Of a stretch of 64,000 nt of DNA, positions 25,897 to 34,848 are shown in pieces; within the stretch, counting starts at the first letter, position 1, and every line of letters starts with the position of its first letter. Below the pieces are notes generated by a model. The model ran no database searches. It saw only the letters and a program-made list of their open reading frames with translations, and was not told where the DNA came from. Origin of the DNA: an uncultured Clostridia bacterium. Lineage in GTDB: Bacteria; Bacillota; Clostridia; TANB77; CAG-508. Location of the stretch: assembly GCA_934129895.1 (NCBI GenBank), contig CAKOWY010000001.1:434001-498000 (forward strand). Reading direction: 5' to 3'. Made by a program: the position numbers and the translations under genes.

Positions 25897-27060
25897 CTAA
25901 TTCATATAATCTCTTAATTTTTTACTTCTACTTGGATGACGAAGTTTTCTTAAAGCTTTTGCTTCAATCTGACGAATTCTTTCTCTTGTTACATCAAATT
26001 CTTTTCCAACTTCTTCAAGTGTTCTTGCTTTTCCATCATCAAGTCCAAATCTTAATCTTAAAACTTTGGCTTCTCTAGGTGTTAATGTACTCATAACTTC
26101 CTCTAATTGTTCTCTTAATAATGTATATGAAGCAGCATCTTGTGGTGCTGGTGAATCTTCATCTTGAATAAAATCTCCTAAATGACTATCATCTTCTTCA
26201 CCAATTGGTGTTTCTAATGATACCGGGTCTTGAGCTATTTTTTGTATTTCCATTACTTTTTCAACTGGCATTTCCATTTCTGCTGCAATTTCTTCTGGAG
26301 TTGGTTCTCTACCATATTGTTGTAATAAATGTCTAGATGTACGTATTAATCTATTAATTGTTTCTACCATGTGTACTGGAATTCTTATTGTACGAGCCTG
26401 ATCAGCTATTGCTCTTGTTATTGCTTGTCTAATCCACCATGTTGCATAAGTACTAAATTTAAATCCTTTTGTATAATCAAATTTTTCAACTGCTTTTATT
26501 AATCCCATATTTCCTTCTTGGATTAAGTCTAAAAATAACATTCCTCTTCCTACATATTTTTTAGCAATACTTACAACTAATCTTAAGTTTGCTTCTGCTA
26601 ATTCTTGCTTTGCTTCTTCATCACCTTGTAATATTCTTTTTGCTAATTCAAGTTCTTTATCATAAGATAATAAAGGTATTTTTCCAATTTCTCTTAAATA
26701 CATTCTTACTGGATCATCAACACTTATTCCTTCATAGCTTGTATCTGTTATTTCATCTAATTTTAAATTTTCAACTTCTTTTAAATCATCAATATCTGGT
26801 TCTTCTTCAAAATCATCATTTAAAAGATTTACTCCCATTTCTTCAAATGCATCAAATACTTTATCTATTTGATCTGGATTGGTATTTTCTAATTCTTTTG
26901 CTAATTCTTCATAGGTCATTTTTCCTTTAGCTTTAGCTTTTTTTACAATATCTTGAACTTTTTCTGCATCTGATTTTTCTTTATCATTACTTGCATTTAC
27001 ATCTTTCATTTCTTCTATTTCTTCTTGATTTTTCATTTTTCCTTCAATTTTCTTTTTCAC
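25897..27060 (-). CDS. rpoD: RNA polymerase primary sigma factor (SigA/RpoD)
   Basis: Directs RNA polymerase to housekeeping promoters. It has 387 residues: region 1.1 with a charged N-terminus, region 1.2 (DDPVRMYLREIGKIPLLS), region 2 (EGNMGLIKAVEKFDY, then KFSTYATWWIRQAI), region 3 (RIPVHMVETINRL), and region 4 (TPREAKVLRLRFGL, then TLEEVGKEFDVTRERIRQIE). It starts at GTG 27060 behind GGGGTG, which overlaps the dnaG stop codon. It is co-transcribed with dnaG, 12 nt away, the classic Firmicutes arrangement. Confidence 0.97.
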   Translation of the reverse strand: MKKKIEGKMKNQEEIEEMKDVNASNDKEKSDAEKVQDIVKKAKAKGKMTYEELAKELENTNPDQIDKVFDAFEEMGVNLLNDDFEEEPDIDDLKEVENLKLDEITDTSYEGISVDDPVRMYLREIGKIPLLSYDKELELAKRILQGDEEAKQELAEANLRLVVSIAKKYVGRGMLFLDLIQEGNMGLIKAVEKFDYTKGFKFSTYATWWIRQAITRAIADQARTIRIPVHMVETINRLIRTSRHLLQQYGREPTPEEIAAEMEMPVEKVMEIQKIAQDPVSLETPIGEEDDSHLGDFIQDEDSPAPQDAASYTLLREQLEEVMSTLTPREAKVLRLRFGLDDGKARTLEEVGKEFDVTRERIRQIEAKALRKLRHPSRSKKLRDYMN

Positions 27061-27072
27061 GAAAATTCACCC

Positions 27073-28857
27073 CTACTTAATTTTAGCTAATGCAATTATT
27101 ATATTGCTTAACTGTTTACCTAATTCTTTTTTAACTTCCCCATCTTGTTCATTTTCTAATTTTTTTAGTATGTCTCTTTTCTGACATTCTAATCGTTCTC
27201 TTTCGTATTTTAATAATATATCATCAACAGCTTTATCTATATTTTCTATTTCATAATCTGTTGCCATTACTTTTGTAATATGATTTTGAGTTTTTTCATC
27301 AAATTCATCAATTAACTTATTAACATTTGTATCTTGCTTTTCAAGTTCTTCATATAATTTTTCTGCAATTAGTCTATTTGTTTCATCCTTAAAGTCTTCC
27401 GGTTGTATTTTTTCTTTTATTTTTTGAAAGATTTTTTGATTTGCATCAAGCAATAATGCTATTATTGTATCTTCTCTATTTTTCAAATCCTCATCTATAC
27501 TATTTTCTTCAATTTTTGAAACAATTTGAGTTTTTACAACTTTTCCTTGTAACAAATTATCAGCTTTAGAATTTGTATAAATAAGTTTATTTACTTCTGC
27601 ATAAATTGCCTCTTTTGAAATATTATAACCACTTGATATTTTTTCTATGTATATTTCTCTTTCCATTGTGTTATCTACTTTAGCTAATATCTTTGCTATT
27701 TCGTTTAGGAATTTTATTTTATCTGATGTATTTTCTAAATTAATATCTTTTTTTAAATTTTTTACTTTGAATTCAACCAACGAAATTGCATTATCTATTG
27801 CTAATTTGAATCTGCCTTCTCCAAATTTTACAATAAATTCATCTGGATCTTTTGCACCTTCTATTTGTAGTACTCTCATGTCACATCCCATTTTTTGTAG
27901 TATTTCCATTGATCTTGCAACAGCTGTTTGTCCAGCTCCATCTGCATCAAACCCTAGTATAACTTGTTCTGTGCTTTTTCTTAATAACCATCCTTGCTGT
28001 TCTGTTAATGCTGTTCCCAATGCTGCAACTACATTTTTTACTCCTCTTTGATGTAATGAGATAACATCCATATAGCCTTCTACTATTAATAGTTTCTTTC
28101 CACATTCTGATTTTGCAATATTTAATCCAAATAAATGTCGTCCTTTACTATATACAACATTTTCTGGTGAATTTATGTACTTTGGCTTTGAATCATCTAG
28201 AACTCTTCCTCCAAATGCAATTACTTTTCCTCTAATGTCACATATTGGAATCATTATTCTATTTCTATACATGTCTATGTATTGCCCTCTATCATTTCTG
28301 ACAACTAAGCCAGATTCAAGCATTTCTTTTTCATTAAAGCCTTGTGCCTTTAATTCTTTATATAATTCATCAATTCTTCCAGAAAAACCTATTTTGTAAG
28401 TTTCTAATGTTGACTGTGTTAATTTTCTTTTTTTGACATATTCTTGTGCTAACTTTGCTGTTGGCTTGTACAAATTTTGATGATAATATTCTGCTGTAAA
28501 TTGATTTATTTTATATATTTTCGCTTTTAACTCTTCTTTGGCTGTATCCTCTGCATTTTCTATTGTTGGTAATTGTATATTTGCTCTTTCTGCTAATTGT
28601 TCAACTGCTTCTTTGAACCCTATTCCTTCTATTTTCATCAGAAATGAATATACATTGCCTCCCACTCCACATCCAAAACAGTGAAATATTTGTCTGTCTG
28701 GTGATACCGAAAATGATGGAGATTTTTCATTATGAAATGGACACAATCCAAAATAGTTTCTTCCTTTTCGAGTTAAATGCACATATTGTGATATTATATC
28801 TACAACATCGTTGTTTTGTCTTACTTGTTCTATAATTTCTTCACTATAACGTGCCAT
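27073..28857 (-). CDS. dnaG: DNA primase
   Basis: Lays RNA primers for replication. It has 594 residues. The N-terminal CHC2 zinc-binding motif (CPFHNEKSPSFSV, then FHCFGCG) is followed by the TOPRIM catalytic core (LIVEGYMDVISLHQRG, then GFDADGAGQTA) and the C-terminal helicase-interacting region. The start ATG follows GTGGAGGAAA. It is the first gene of the dnaG-rpoD operon. Confidence 0.97.
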   Translation of the reverse strand: MARYSEEIIEQVRQNNDVVDIISQYVHLTRKGRNYFGLCPFHNEKSPSFSVSPDRQIFHCFGCGVGGNVYSFLMKIEGIGFKEAVEQLAERANIQLPTIENAEDTAKEELKAKIYKINQFTAEYYHQNLYKPTAKLAQEYVKKRKLTQSTLETYKIGFSGRIDELYKELKAQGFNEKEMLESGLVVRNDRGQYIDMYRNRIMIPICDIRGKVIAFGGRVLDDSKPKYINSPENVVYSKGRHLFGLNIAKSECGKKLLIVEGYMDVISLHQRGVKNVVAALGTALTEQQGWLLRKSTEQVILGFDADGAGQTAVARSMEILQKMGCDMRVLQIEGAKDPDEFIVKFGEGRFKLAIDNAISLVEFKVKNLKKDINLENTSDKIKFLNEIAKILAKVDNTMEREIYIEKISSGYNISKEAIYAEVNKLIYTNSKADNLLQGKVVKTQIVSKIEENSIDEDLKNREDTIIALLLDANQKIFQKIKEKIQPEDFKDETNRLIAEKLYEELEKQDTNVNKLIDEFDEKTQNHITKVMATDYEIENIDKAVDDILLKYERERLECQKRDILKKLENEQDGEVKKELGKQLSNIIIALAKIK

Positions 28858-28991
28858 TTTCCTCCACTCCTACAATTATCGTTAAAAACTATCAATTCCG
28901 TTTTTCGTACATATATAATATTCGACGTATTTTACATAATTCCCTCTTTTTTTGAGAATTTTTTTGAGTTAACCAAAATTATAGTTTGTTA

Positions 28992-29021
28992 AAATAAAAA
29001 AGTATAGGTAAACCCTATACT
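28992..29021 (-). terminator. Terminator of the DUF3592 gene
   Basis: AGTATAGG/CCTATACT stem followed on the minus strand by TTTTTTATTTT, immediately after the stop at 29024. Confidence 0.85.
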
Positions 29022-29023
29022 CT

Positions 29024-29458
29024 TTATTGAAAAATTGAAACTATACAAAAAATAATTCCAATTATAAATATTCCTATTCCTACAGCCACAGATACATTTC
29101 TTATTATATTAGCAGTCTTATCTCCTTTTATACAAAAATCATCATATTTATTAGGATTATAACATATTTCGACTTCTTGACCAACACTATATTTTTTAGG
29201 CATATATCCTATTGAAGATACTTTTTCTATATGTTCTCCATTAATATCATATTCTAATTTAGGATATTCAGATACCATTAAAAAACCATCTACGTTATCC
29301 CTATTTTCACTTACGATTATTTCTTTTATTTTTGCTGTTGCTTCTTTTGTACAATTTTTCTTTTTATTATTTATAAATATACTAAGACCTATACTTGCTA
29401 TAATAAATATTCCTCCAAATATCATAAGAAAAATTGCTATTATACTAAAAATATTCAT
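29024..29458 (-). CDS. DUF3592-like membrane protein
   Basis: 144 residues. The N-terminal transmembrane helix (about 5-29) is followed by an extracytoplasmic beta-type domain with YPKLEYDINGEHIEKVSS and YSVGQEVEICYNPNKYDDF, which is the DUF3592 pattern. A C-terminal transmembrane helix follows (about 119-141). Function unknown in this family. The start ATG follows a ribosome binding site AAGGAGGAAAAAAG. Monocistronic, with its own terminator. Confidence 0.75.
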   Translation of the reverse strand: MNIFSIIAIFLMIFGGIFIIASIGLSIFINNKKKNCTKEATAKIKEIIVSENRDNVDGFLMVSEYPKLEYDINGEHIEKVSSIGYMPKKYSVGQEVEICYNPNKYDDFCIKGDKTANIIRNVSVAVGIGIFIIGIIFCIVSIFQ

Positions 29459-29539
29459 CTTTTTTCCTCCTTAATTTCTTTCATTTATCTTATAACATAA
29501 AAAATATATTAAGTCAAATCCAATAACATTTTTTTTAAT

Positions 29540-29570
29540 AAAAAATAAGACAGGATTTTCATCTCCTGCC
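29540..29570 (-). terminator. Terminator of the 48-residue gene
   Basis: GGCAGGA pairs with TCCTGTC (one G-U) around an 8-nt loop on the minus strand, then TTATTTTTTA. It begins right after the stop codon. Confidence 0.75.
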
Positions 29571-29572
29571 TT

Positions 29573-29719
29573 TTACATTATTCCCATCTTTTTAGCAATT
29601 TTTTTACCTTTTTTCATCATTTTATTTGTATTAAACATATTATCATTTTGCCATAACATAACCATTCCTGTTGTTACTAATCCACCTATAACTAAACCTT
29701 TAACAAATTTCATATTCAT
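29573..29719 (-). CDS. Small membrane-associated protein, 48 residues
   Basis: Hand-translated from the minus strand: it begins MNMKFVKGLVIGGLVTTGMV and ends KMMKKGKKIAKKMGIM. One hydrophobic segment (about 6-23) is followed by a strongly basic tail. The start ATG at 29719 has GAAGGGAC upstream at good distance, and a terminator follows the stop. This arrangement recurs in small clostridial proteins of unknown function. The clean signals on both sides make it a real gene although it is short. Confidence 0.7.
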   Translation of the reverse strand: MNMKFVKGLVIGGLVTTGMVMLWQNDNMFNTNKMMKKGKKIAKKMGIM

Positions 29720-29840
29720 TTCAGTCCCTTCTTTACAACTATTATTAGATTTTTAATCTTATAATAGTATCTCATTTTTTTTTATTATTTATTCATCACT
29801 AATAAAATTACTCTAAAAAACCATTTTACCTCAATTTTCA

Positions 29841-29869
29841 TTGACTTTTTGCCATTTTGCTAGTATAAT
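29841..29869 (+). promoter_or_regulatory. Promoter of leuS
   Basis: TTGACT and TATAAT are 17 nt apart. The leader of about 65 nt carries a short TTTCG/CGAAA hairpin but nothing like a T-box. Confidence 0.75.
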
Positions 29870-29941
29870 CGATATGAAATAATTTCGCTCATAAGAATAT
29901 TTTTCTTACAACGAAAAAAATGAGAAAGGAATGAATTTTAA

Positions 29942-32338
29942 ATGGCATATAATTTTAAAGAAATAGAAAAAAAATGGCAAAATAAATGGGAAAAAGAAGG
30001 AACATTTAGTGCTAGTAATGATTACACAAAGAAAAAATGGTATGGATTAATAGAATTCCCTTATCCATCAGGACAAGGTCTACATGTTGGACATCCTCGT
30101 AGTTATACAGCACTTGATATAATTGCAAGAAAAAGAAGATTACAAGGATATAATGTATTATTCCCTATTGGATTTGATGCATTCGGTCTTCCAGCAGAAA
30201 ATTACGCAATAAAAACAAATATTCATCCAAAAATAACAACTGCAAAAAATATTGCACATTTTACAGAACAATTAAAATCTGTTGGTTTTTCATTTGATTG
30301 GTCAAGAGTTATTGACACAACAGATCCTGAATATTATAAATGGACACAATGGATATTTATTCAATTATATAAGCACGGATTAGCTTATAAAGCAACAATG
30401 CCAATAAACTTCTGTACAGGATGTAAAGTTGGATTAGCAAACGAAGAAGTTGTAAATGGTGTTTGTGAAAGATGTGGAAGTCCAGTTGTACAAAAAGAAA
30501 AATCACAATGGATGTTAAGAATTACAAAATATGCTCAAAGATTAATTGATGATTTAGATGATGTTGATTATTTGGAAAAAATCAAAACACAACAACGTAA
30601 CTGGATTGGTCGTTCAGAAGGTGCTGAAGTAAATTTCAAAATTGCAGGTACTGACGAAACACTAACTGTTTACACAACAAGACCTGATACACTATTTGGT
30701 GCTACATATATGGTAGTTGCTCCTGAACACAAATTAATTGAAGAATTTGCTTCTAAAATAACAAATTTAGATGAAATAAAAGAATATCAAAAACAAGCTG
30801 CTTTAAAATCTGATTTTGAACGTGGTGAAATGAATAAAGACAAAACTGGTGTTGAAATCAAAGGAATTAAAGCAATAAATCCATTAACAAATAAAGAAAT
30901 TCCTATTTGGGTTGCAGATTATGTATTATCATCTTATGGAACTGGTGCTATTATGGCTGTTCCTGCTCATGATACAAGAGATTATGAATTTGCTACAAAA
31001 TTTGGTCTTAATATTATACCTGTTCTTGAAGGTGGAGATGTTTCAAAAGAAGCATTTACTGGTGATGGTGTACATATAAACTCAGGATTTTTAGATGGTT
31101 TAGGATTAGAAGAAGCAAAAAATAAAGTTATAAAATATCTTGAAGATAATAAAATTGGTGAAAGAAAAGTAAATTATAAACTTCGTGATTGGGTATTCTC
31201 ACGTCAAAGATATTGGGGTGAACCAATTCCAATGGTACATTGTGATGATTGTGGTTGGGTTCCAGTTGATGAAAAAGATTTACCTTTAACACTACCAGAT
31301 GTAAAAGATTTCTTACCTGGAGAAGATGGAGAATCACCTCTTGCAAGACATGCAGAATGGATTAATACAACATGTCCACACTGTGGTAAACCTGCAAAAA
31401 GAGAAACAGATACAATGCCTCAATGGGCCGGATCATCATGGTATTTCTTAAGATATATGGATCCACATAATCATGATTCTCTAGCATCAAAAGAAGCTCT
31501 TGAATATTGGTCACCTGTTGATTGGTATAATGGTGGTATGGAACATACAACACTTCACTTATTATATTCAAGATTCTGGCACAAATTCTTATATGACATT
31601 GGAGTTGTTCCAACAAAAGAACCTTATGCAAAACGTACATCACATGGTATGATTTTAGGTTCAAATGGAGAAAAAATGTCTAAATCAAAAGGAAATGTTA
31701 TAAATCCAGATGATATTGTAAATGAATTTGGTGCAGATGCTTTTAGAGTTTATGAAATGTTTATGGGACCATTTGATCAAACAGCAAGCTGGTCTATGGA
31801 TAGTATTAGAGGTTGCTTTAAATTTCTTGACAGAGTTTGGAATTTACAAGACATTTTAGTTTATGGTGATACATATTCAAAAGAAACTGAAAAAATGATG
31901 AATAAAGCTATCAAAAAAGTTTCACAAGATATTGAAGAAATGAAATTTAATACTTGTGTTTCTACATTCATGACAATGATGAATGAATTTACAAAATTAA
32001 AGAAAATTAATAAAGCTGAATTCAAAACATTTTTAATATTATTAAATCCTTTTGCTCCTCATATAACTGAAGAGTTAAATGAAATTACTGGATTTGATAA
32101 ACCTATTTCATCTTGTGAATGGCCTGAATATGATGAAAGTAAAACTATTGATGATGAAATAGAAATTCCTGTTCAAGTTAATGGTAAATTAAAAACAACT
32201 ATTGCAATTAATTTAGATGAAGATGAATCTTCTATTAAAGAAAAAGTTCGTTCTGCTTTAGAAGGAAAGCTTGATGGAAAATCTATTGTTAAAGAAATTT
32301 ATGTAAAAAATAAAATTTACAATGTTGTTGTAAAATAA
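29942..32338 (+). CDS. leuS: Leucine--tRNA ligase
   Basis: Class I synthetase that charges tRNA-Leu, 798 residues. The HIGH-type motif is in PYPSGQGLHVGHPRSYT. A zinc knuckle CTGCKVGLANEEVVNGVCERC follows, with the CP1 editing domain (TVYTTRPDTLFGATYMVVAPEH, split by family-variable residues) and the leucyl-specific region. The catalytic WAGSSWYFLRYMDP and KMSKSKGNV loop come next, then the anticodon domain and C-terminal extension (VQVNGKLKTT). The start ATG follows GAAAGGAATGAATTTTAA. Unlike thrS it has no T-box leader here. Confidence 0.97.
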   Translation: MAYNFKEIEKKWQNKWEKEGTFSASNDYTKKKWYGLIEFPYPSGQGLHVGHPRSYTALDIIARKRRLQGYNVLFPIGFDAFGLPAENYAIKTNIHPKITTAKNIAHFTEQLKSVGFSFDWSRVIDTTDPEYYKWTQWIFIQLYKHGLAYKATMPINFCTGCKVGLANEEVVNGVCERCGSPVVQKEKSQWMLRITKYAQRLIDDLDDVDYLEKIKTQQRNWIGRSEGAEVNFKIAGTDETLTVYTTRPDTLFGATYMVVAPEHKLIEEFASKITNLDEIKEYQKQAALKSDFERGEMNKDKTGVEIKGIKAINPLTNKEIPIWVADYVLSSYGTGAIMAVPAHDTRDYEFATKFGLNIIPVLEGGDVSKEAFTGDGVHINSGFLDGLGLEEAKNKVIKYLEDNKIGERKVNYKLRDWVFSRQRYWGEPIPMVHCDDCGWVPVDEKDLPLTLPDVKDFLPGEDGESPLARHAEWINTTCPHCGKPAKRETDTMPQWAGSSWYFLRYMDPHNHDSLASKEALEYWSPVDWYNGGMEHTTLHLLYSRFWHKFLYDIGVVPTKEPYAKRTSHGMILGSNGEKMSKSKGNVINPDDIVNEFGADAFRVYEMFMGPFDQTASWSMDSIRGCFKFLDRVWNLQDILVYGDTYSKETEKMMNKAIKKVSQDIEEMKFNTCVSTFMTMMNEFTKLKKINKAEFKTFLILLNPFAPHITEELNEITGFDKPISSCEWPEYDESKTIDDEIEIPVQVNGKLKTTIAINLDEDESSIKEKVRSALEGKLDGKSIVKEIYVKNKIYNVVVK

Positions 32339-32344
32339 ATTAAT

Positions 32345-32377
32345 AGAGATGTGATTTAATCACATCTCTTTCTTTTT
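32345..32377. terminator. Terminator shared by leuS and the convergent 154-residue gene
   Basis: Perfect 11-bp stem AGAGATGTGAT/ATCACATCTCT with loop TTA, followed by TTCTTTTT. It also overlaps the end region of the gene on the other strand. Confidence 0.88.
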
Positions 32378-32824
32378 AAATATATTCCTTACTTTTTCAA
32401 AAATTTTCTTATACCATGGTTTATTTTCTACAACCATTAAAGAATGTTGTTCGTCTACTTTTTCCTCTTGTTTTTCTTCTTTCTTTTTAAATAAATTATC
32501 TGGATTATATTTTTCTCTAAGTTCTTCTTCATACTTTTTTTCGTTTTCTATTAAAATATTATTTATTTTACTTTTTTCTTTTTCATCTGCAATATAGTTT
32601 AACATTAATATTGCTAATATACTTCCAGCTTCTAGTGATATTTTTTGGTTTTCAATATTTGTATTCTCATCAAATTTGAATTGATAATTTTCATCTTTAT
32701 AATCTTTAAAAAATTGTATAAGTTTCGGTGGAATTTTTTGTACCAATTCTGGTTTCATGTATTTTATAGTTTCCAATACTTCCACATAAGCCTTAGCACT
32801 TTCTTTTTTTACTTGTATCTCCAT
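32360..32824 (-). CDS. Uncharacterised 154-residue protein
   Basis: Not recognised by name. The N-terminal part (YVEVLETIKYM, QKIPPKLIQFF, then SLEAGSILAILMLNYIAD) resembles small helical proteins seen in gut Clostridia. The C-terminal part is a charged helix (KKYEEELREKY, KKKEEKQEEK), ending in a basic amphipathic segment (WYKKIFEKVRNIFKKK). No signal peptide. The start ATG follows AACAGGAGAAATACG. It lies 55 nt behind the 311-residue gene on the same strand and is probably co-transcribed. The stop TGA lies in the terminator stem. Confidence 0.7.
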   Translation of the reverse strand: MEIQVKKESAKAYVEVLETIKYMKPELVQKIPPKLIQFFKDYKDENYQFKFDENTNIENQKISLEAGSILAILMLNYIADEKEKSKINNILIENEKKYEEELREKYNPDNLFKKKEEKQEEKVDEQHSLMVVENKPWYKKIFEKVRNIFKKKEM

Positions 32825-32879
32825 CGTATTTCTCCTGTTTTCTATTTTTTTTTGATAACTATCTCTAATTTATCTATCA

Positions 32880-33815
32880 TCACCGCTTCTCATCATCATT
32901 ATATCTCGCTTTTGGAAGCTGACTCAATATTTCTTTAAGTCTACTTACACTAGATCCTTCTTCTGGCAACTGACCAGCAGATCTTTCATATTTATCTGTT
33001 TTTACATTTGTATTATTTCCATCTTTTACATTAGGTAATCTACTTGCATTTCTTTGGAACCTTTCAACAAGCTCTTTTATCCTATCGTTTTCCTGGTTTA
33101 CAGAACTTACTGTAGCACCAGAAGAAGATATCATTCCAAGAATATTTTCAGATGAAACACTTTGTTTTTCTTTTTTATTGTTTATCATTAACTCTAATTC
33201 TAACTTTTGTATAATTTCTTCTATCTTATCTACAGATATCATCTTATCAGATTTTAATGTTTTTAATATTTGCTCATCATATTCTCGTTCTAACTTTCTT
33301 ATTATAGAATCCATATCTTCTGCTCTTCTTGCATCTCTACTTGATCCTAATGTTCCAAAACCATATCTCCCTCTCATAAATTCTGTAAGATCTGGAGCAT
33401 ATTTAATTTTTAGTTGCTTTCCTACATCCCCAAAATACTCAACCATTAAATTTGTCAGATGACTTGTATATGGGTCATTTGCCAAAGAATTAGGTATTTC
33501 TTCAATATGAAACTTTGCACTATCTGTGTTTCCTTTTTCAAGCGATTTATTAGCATAATCTACCTCTGCTCTATGTGAGCTTCTTTCTTGAGTTTTTTTA
33601 TACAACTCTTCTACATACTGAACAAATTGTTCTTTATACATATCTATATCATCAGGTAGTGTTTTTTCTGTTGCATCTATTTGTTCCATTCTTGTTTCAA
33701 GTTTTCTAAACATTTCATCAATAATTTGTTGCATTTCTTCACTTGGTGCTTCTAATGCACTTAATTGTTCTTCAATTTCTTTTAAACGTTTCTCTAATAT
33801 CTCTTTTTCCGTCAT
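32880..33815 (-). CDS. Uncharacterised coiled-coil protein, 311 residues
   Basis: Not recognised. The first 50 residues are a strong coiled coil (EILEKRLKEIEEQLSALEA). A mostly helical region follows (HFTSHLTNLMVEYFGDVGKQ-like middle), then a Ser/Asn-rich C-terminal part (SSGATVSSVNQEN, RFQRNASRLPNVK). No membrane segment or signal peptide. The start ATG follows AGAGGGGAAAAGAAAT. It is preceded by an 8-oxoguanine glycosylase gene only 23 nt away, so the three genes 34705-32360 probably form one transcript. No function can be assigned. Confidence 0.68.
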   Translation of the reverse strand: MTEKEILEKRLKEIEEQLSALEAPSEEMQQIIDEMFRKLETRMEQIDATEKTLPDDIDMYKEQFVQYVEELYKKTQERSSHRAEVDYANKSLEKGNTDSAKFHIEEIPNSLANDPYTSHLTNLMVEYFGDVGKQLKIKYAPDLTEFMRGRYGFGTLGSSRDARRAEDMDSIIRKLEREYDEQILKTLKSDKMISVDKIEEIIQKLELELMINNKKEKQSVSSENILGMISSSGATVSSVNQENDRIKELVERFQRNASRLPNVKDGNNTNVKTDKYERSAGQLPEEGSSVSRLKEILSQLPKARYNDDEKR

Positions 33816-33838
33816 ATTTCTTTTCCCCTCTTATGTAT

Positions 33839-34705
33839 TTATGCTTCTCTCTTCCAATAAAATAAATATTGTTGAGCAATGCCAGCTAAATTCCCAAATT
33901 TTTCATGTGCAAGTTTTTCCAATTCTTTTTTATTAACTTTTGTTTCATCTTCATTTTTTATATAAAGTTCGTTCATAACTCTTCTAACCCACACATCAAT
34001 TGGGAAAACTTCAAATCTTTTTAATGTTGAAAATAATAAAATACAATCTGCCACTTTAGGTCCAACTCCTGATAATGTTAATAATTGTTCTCTAACTTCC
34101 ATTGTATTAGGATTATTTTGCATTTGTTCCAAATCAACTTCTTTATTCAAAATCTTATGTACTGTTTCATATAATCTTATATCTCTAAAACCTGTTCCAA
34201 GTTTCCTATAATCTTCTACTGTTACATCTTTTAATTCTTCTGCAGTCGGAAAAGTATAATATTTTTCCCCATTCCATTCTATTTCTTTTCCATATGTTTT
34301 AGATAGTCTTTCAATTATCCCTTTTATTCTTGGAATATTGTTATTGGCAGAAATAATATAAGATATTATCATTTCCCATAAATCTTGATTTAAAATTCTA
34401 ATTCCTTGTCCATATTGTATACTTGTTTTTACATTATCATCTATTTTTGATAATGTTTCTTTTATCTCTTCATAATTGCGATCTAAATCAAAATAATCTT
34501 TTACAATTTCTTTTATATCTCCATTACACATTCCTTTAAATGTAACATTATTTCCTTGTTTTTGAACATTCATTACATTTTCTTTAAATATTCCTGTATA
34601 ACTTCCATCTGCTTGTTTGTTCCATCTAAAGCATTGACCACATTCAAATATATCTGTTAATTCAAATGATTTTATATTTTGTATTTTATATTCTTGTTCT
34701 TGCAT
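33839..34705 (-). CDS. 8-oxoguanine DNA glycosylase/AP lyase (Ogg-type)
   Basis: Removes 8-oxoguanine from DNA. I start it at ATG 34705 (MQEQEYKI) behind GGAGGAAAAA; the frame opens four codons earlier at a GTG that lies inside this ribosome binding site. The Ogg N-terminal domain has FECGQCFRWNK. The HhH-GPD domain has LSGVGPKVADCILLFS with the catalytic Lys, and FPIDVWVRRVMNE with the catalytic Asp. The length of 288 residues fits the family. It heads a likely three-gene unit with two unknown proteins. Confidence 0.9.
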   Translation of the reverse strand: MQEQEYKIQNIKSFELTDIFECGQCFRWNKQADGSYTGIFKENVMNVQKQGNNVTFKGMCNGDIKEIVKDYFDLDRNYEEIKETLSKIDDNVKTSIQYGQGIRILNQDLWEMIISYIISANNNIPRIKGIIERLSKTYGKEIEWNGEKYYTFPTAEELKDVTVEDYRKLGTGFRDIRLYETVHKILNKEVDLEQMQNNPNTMEVREQLLTLSGVGPKVADCILLFSTLKRFEVFPIDVWVRRVMNELYIKNEDETKVNKKELEKLAHEKFGNLAGIAQQYLFYWKREA

Positions 34706-34787
34706 TTTTTCCTCCACATTTATATTTTAATTCATTTGAATTTTATTTTCAACAATTCAAGAAAATAAATTTACTAACTTTCTCAAA

Positions 34788-34827
34788 TAAATAAAAAGTT
34801 ATCAATACATTATATACTGGTAACTTT
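34788..34827 (-). terminator. Terminator of the Lon-like protease gene
   Basis: An imperfect 13-bp stem on the minus strand (AAGTTACCAGTAT with GTATTGATAACTT; one mismatch, two G-U pairs), then TTTTTATTTATTT. Confidence 0.7.
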
Positions 34828-34848
34828 CTATCTCTAATAAATTACTAC

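Noticed and set aside
29876..29941. T-box or other riboswitch before leuS.
   Set aside because: The leader is only about 65 nt, lacks the GGNTGGNACCGCG-type sequence and has only a short hairpin.
32645..32938. 97-codon plus-strand frame across the gap between the 154- and 311-residue genes.
   Set aside because: Phe/Tyr/Ile-rich antisense pattern, no ribosome binding site, and it overlaps the ends of two better supported minus-strand genes.
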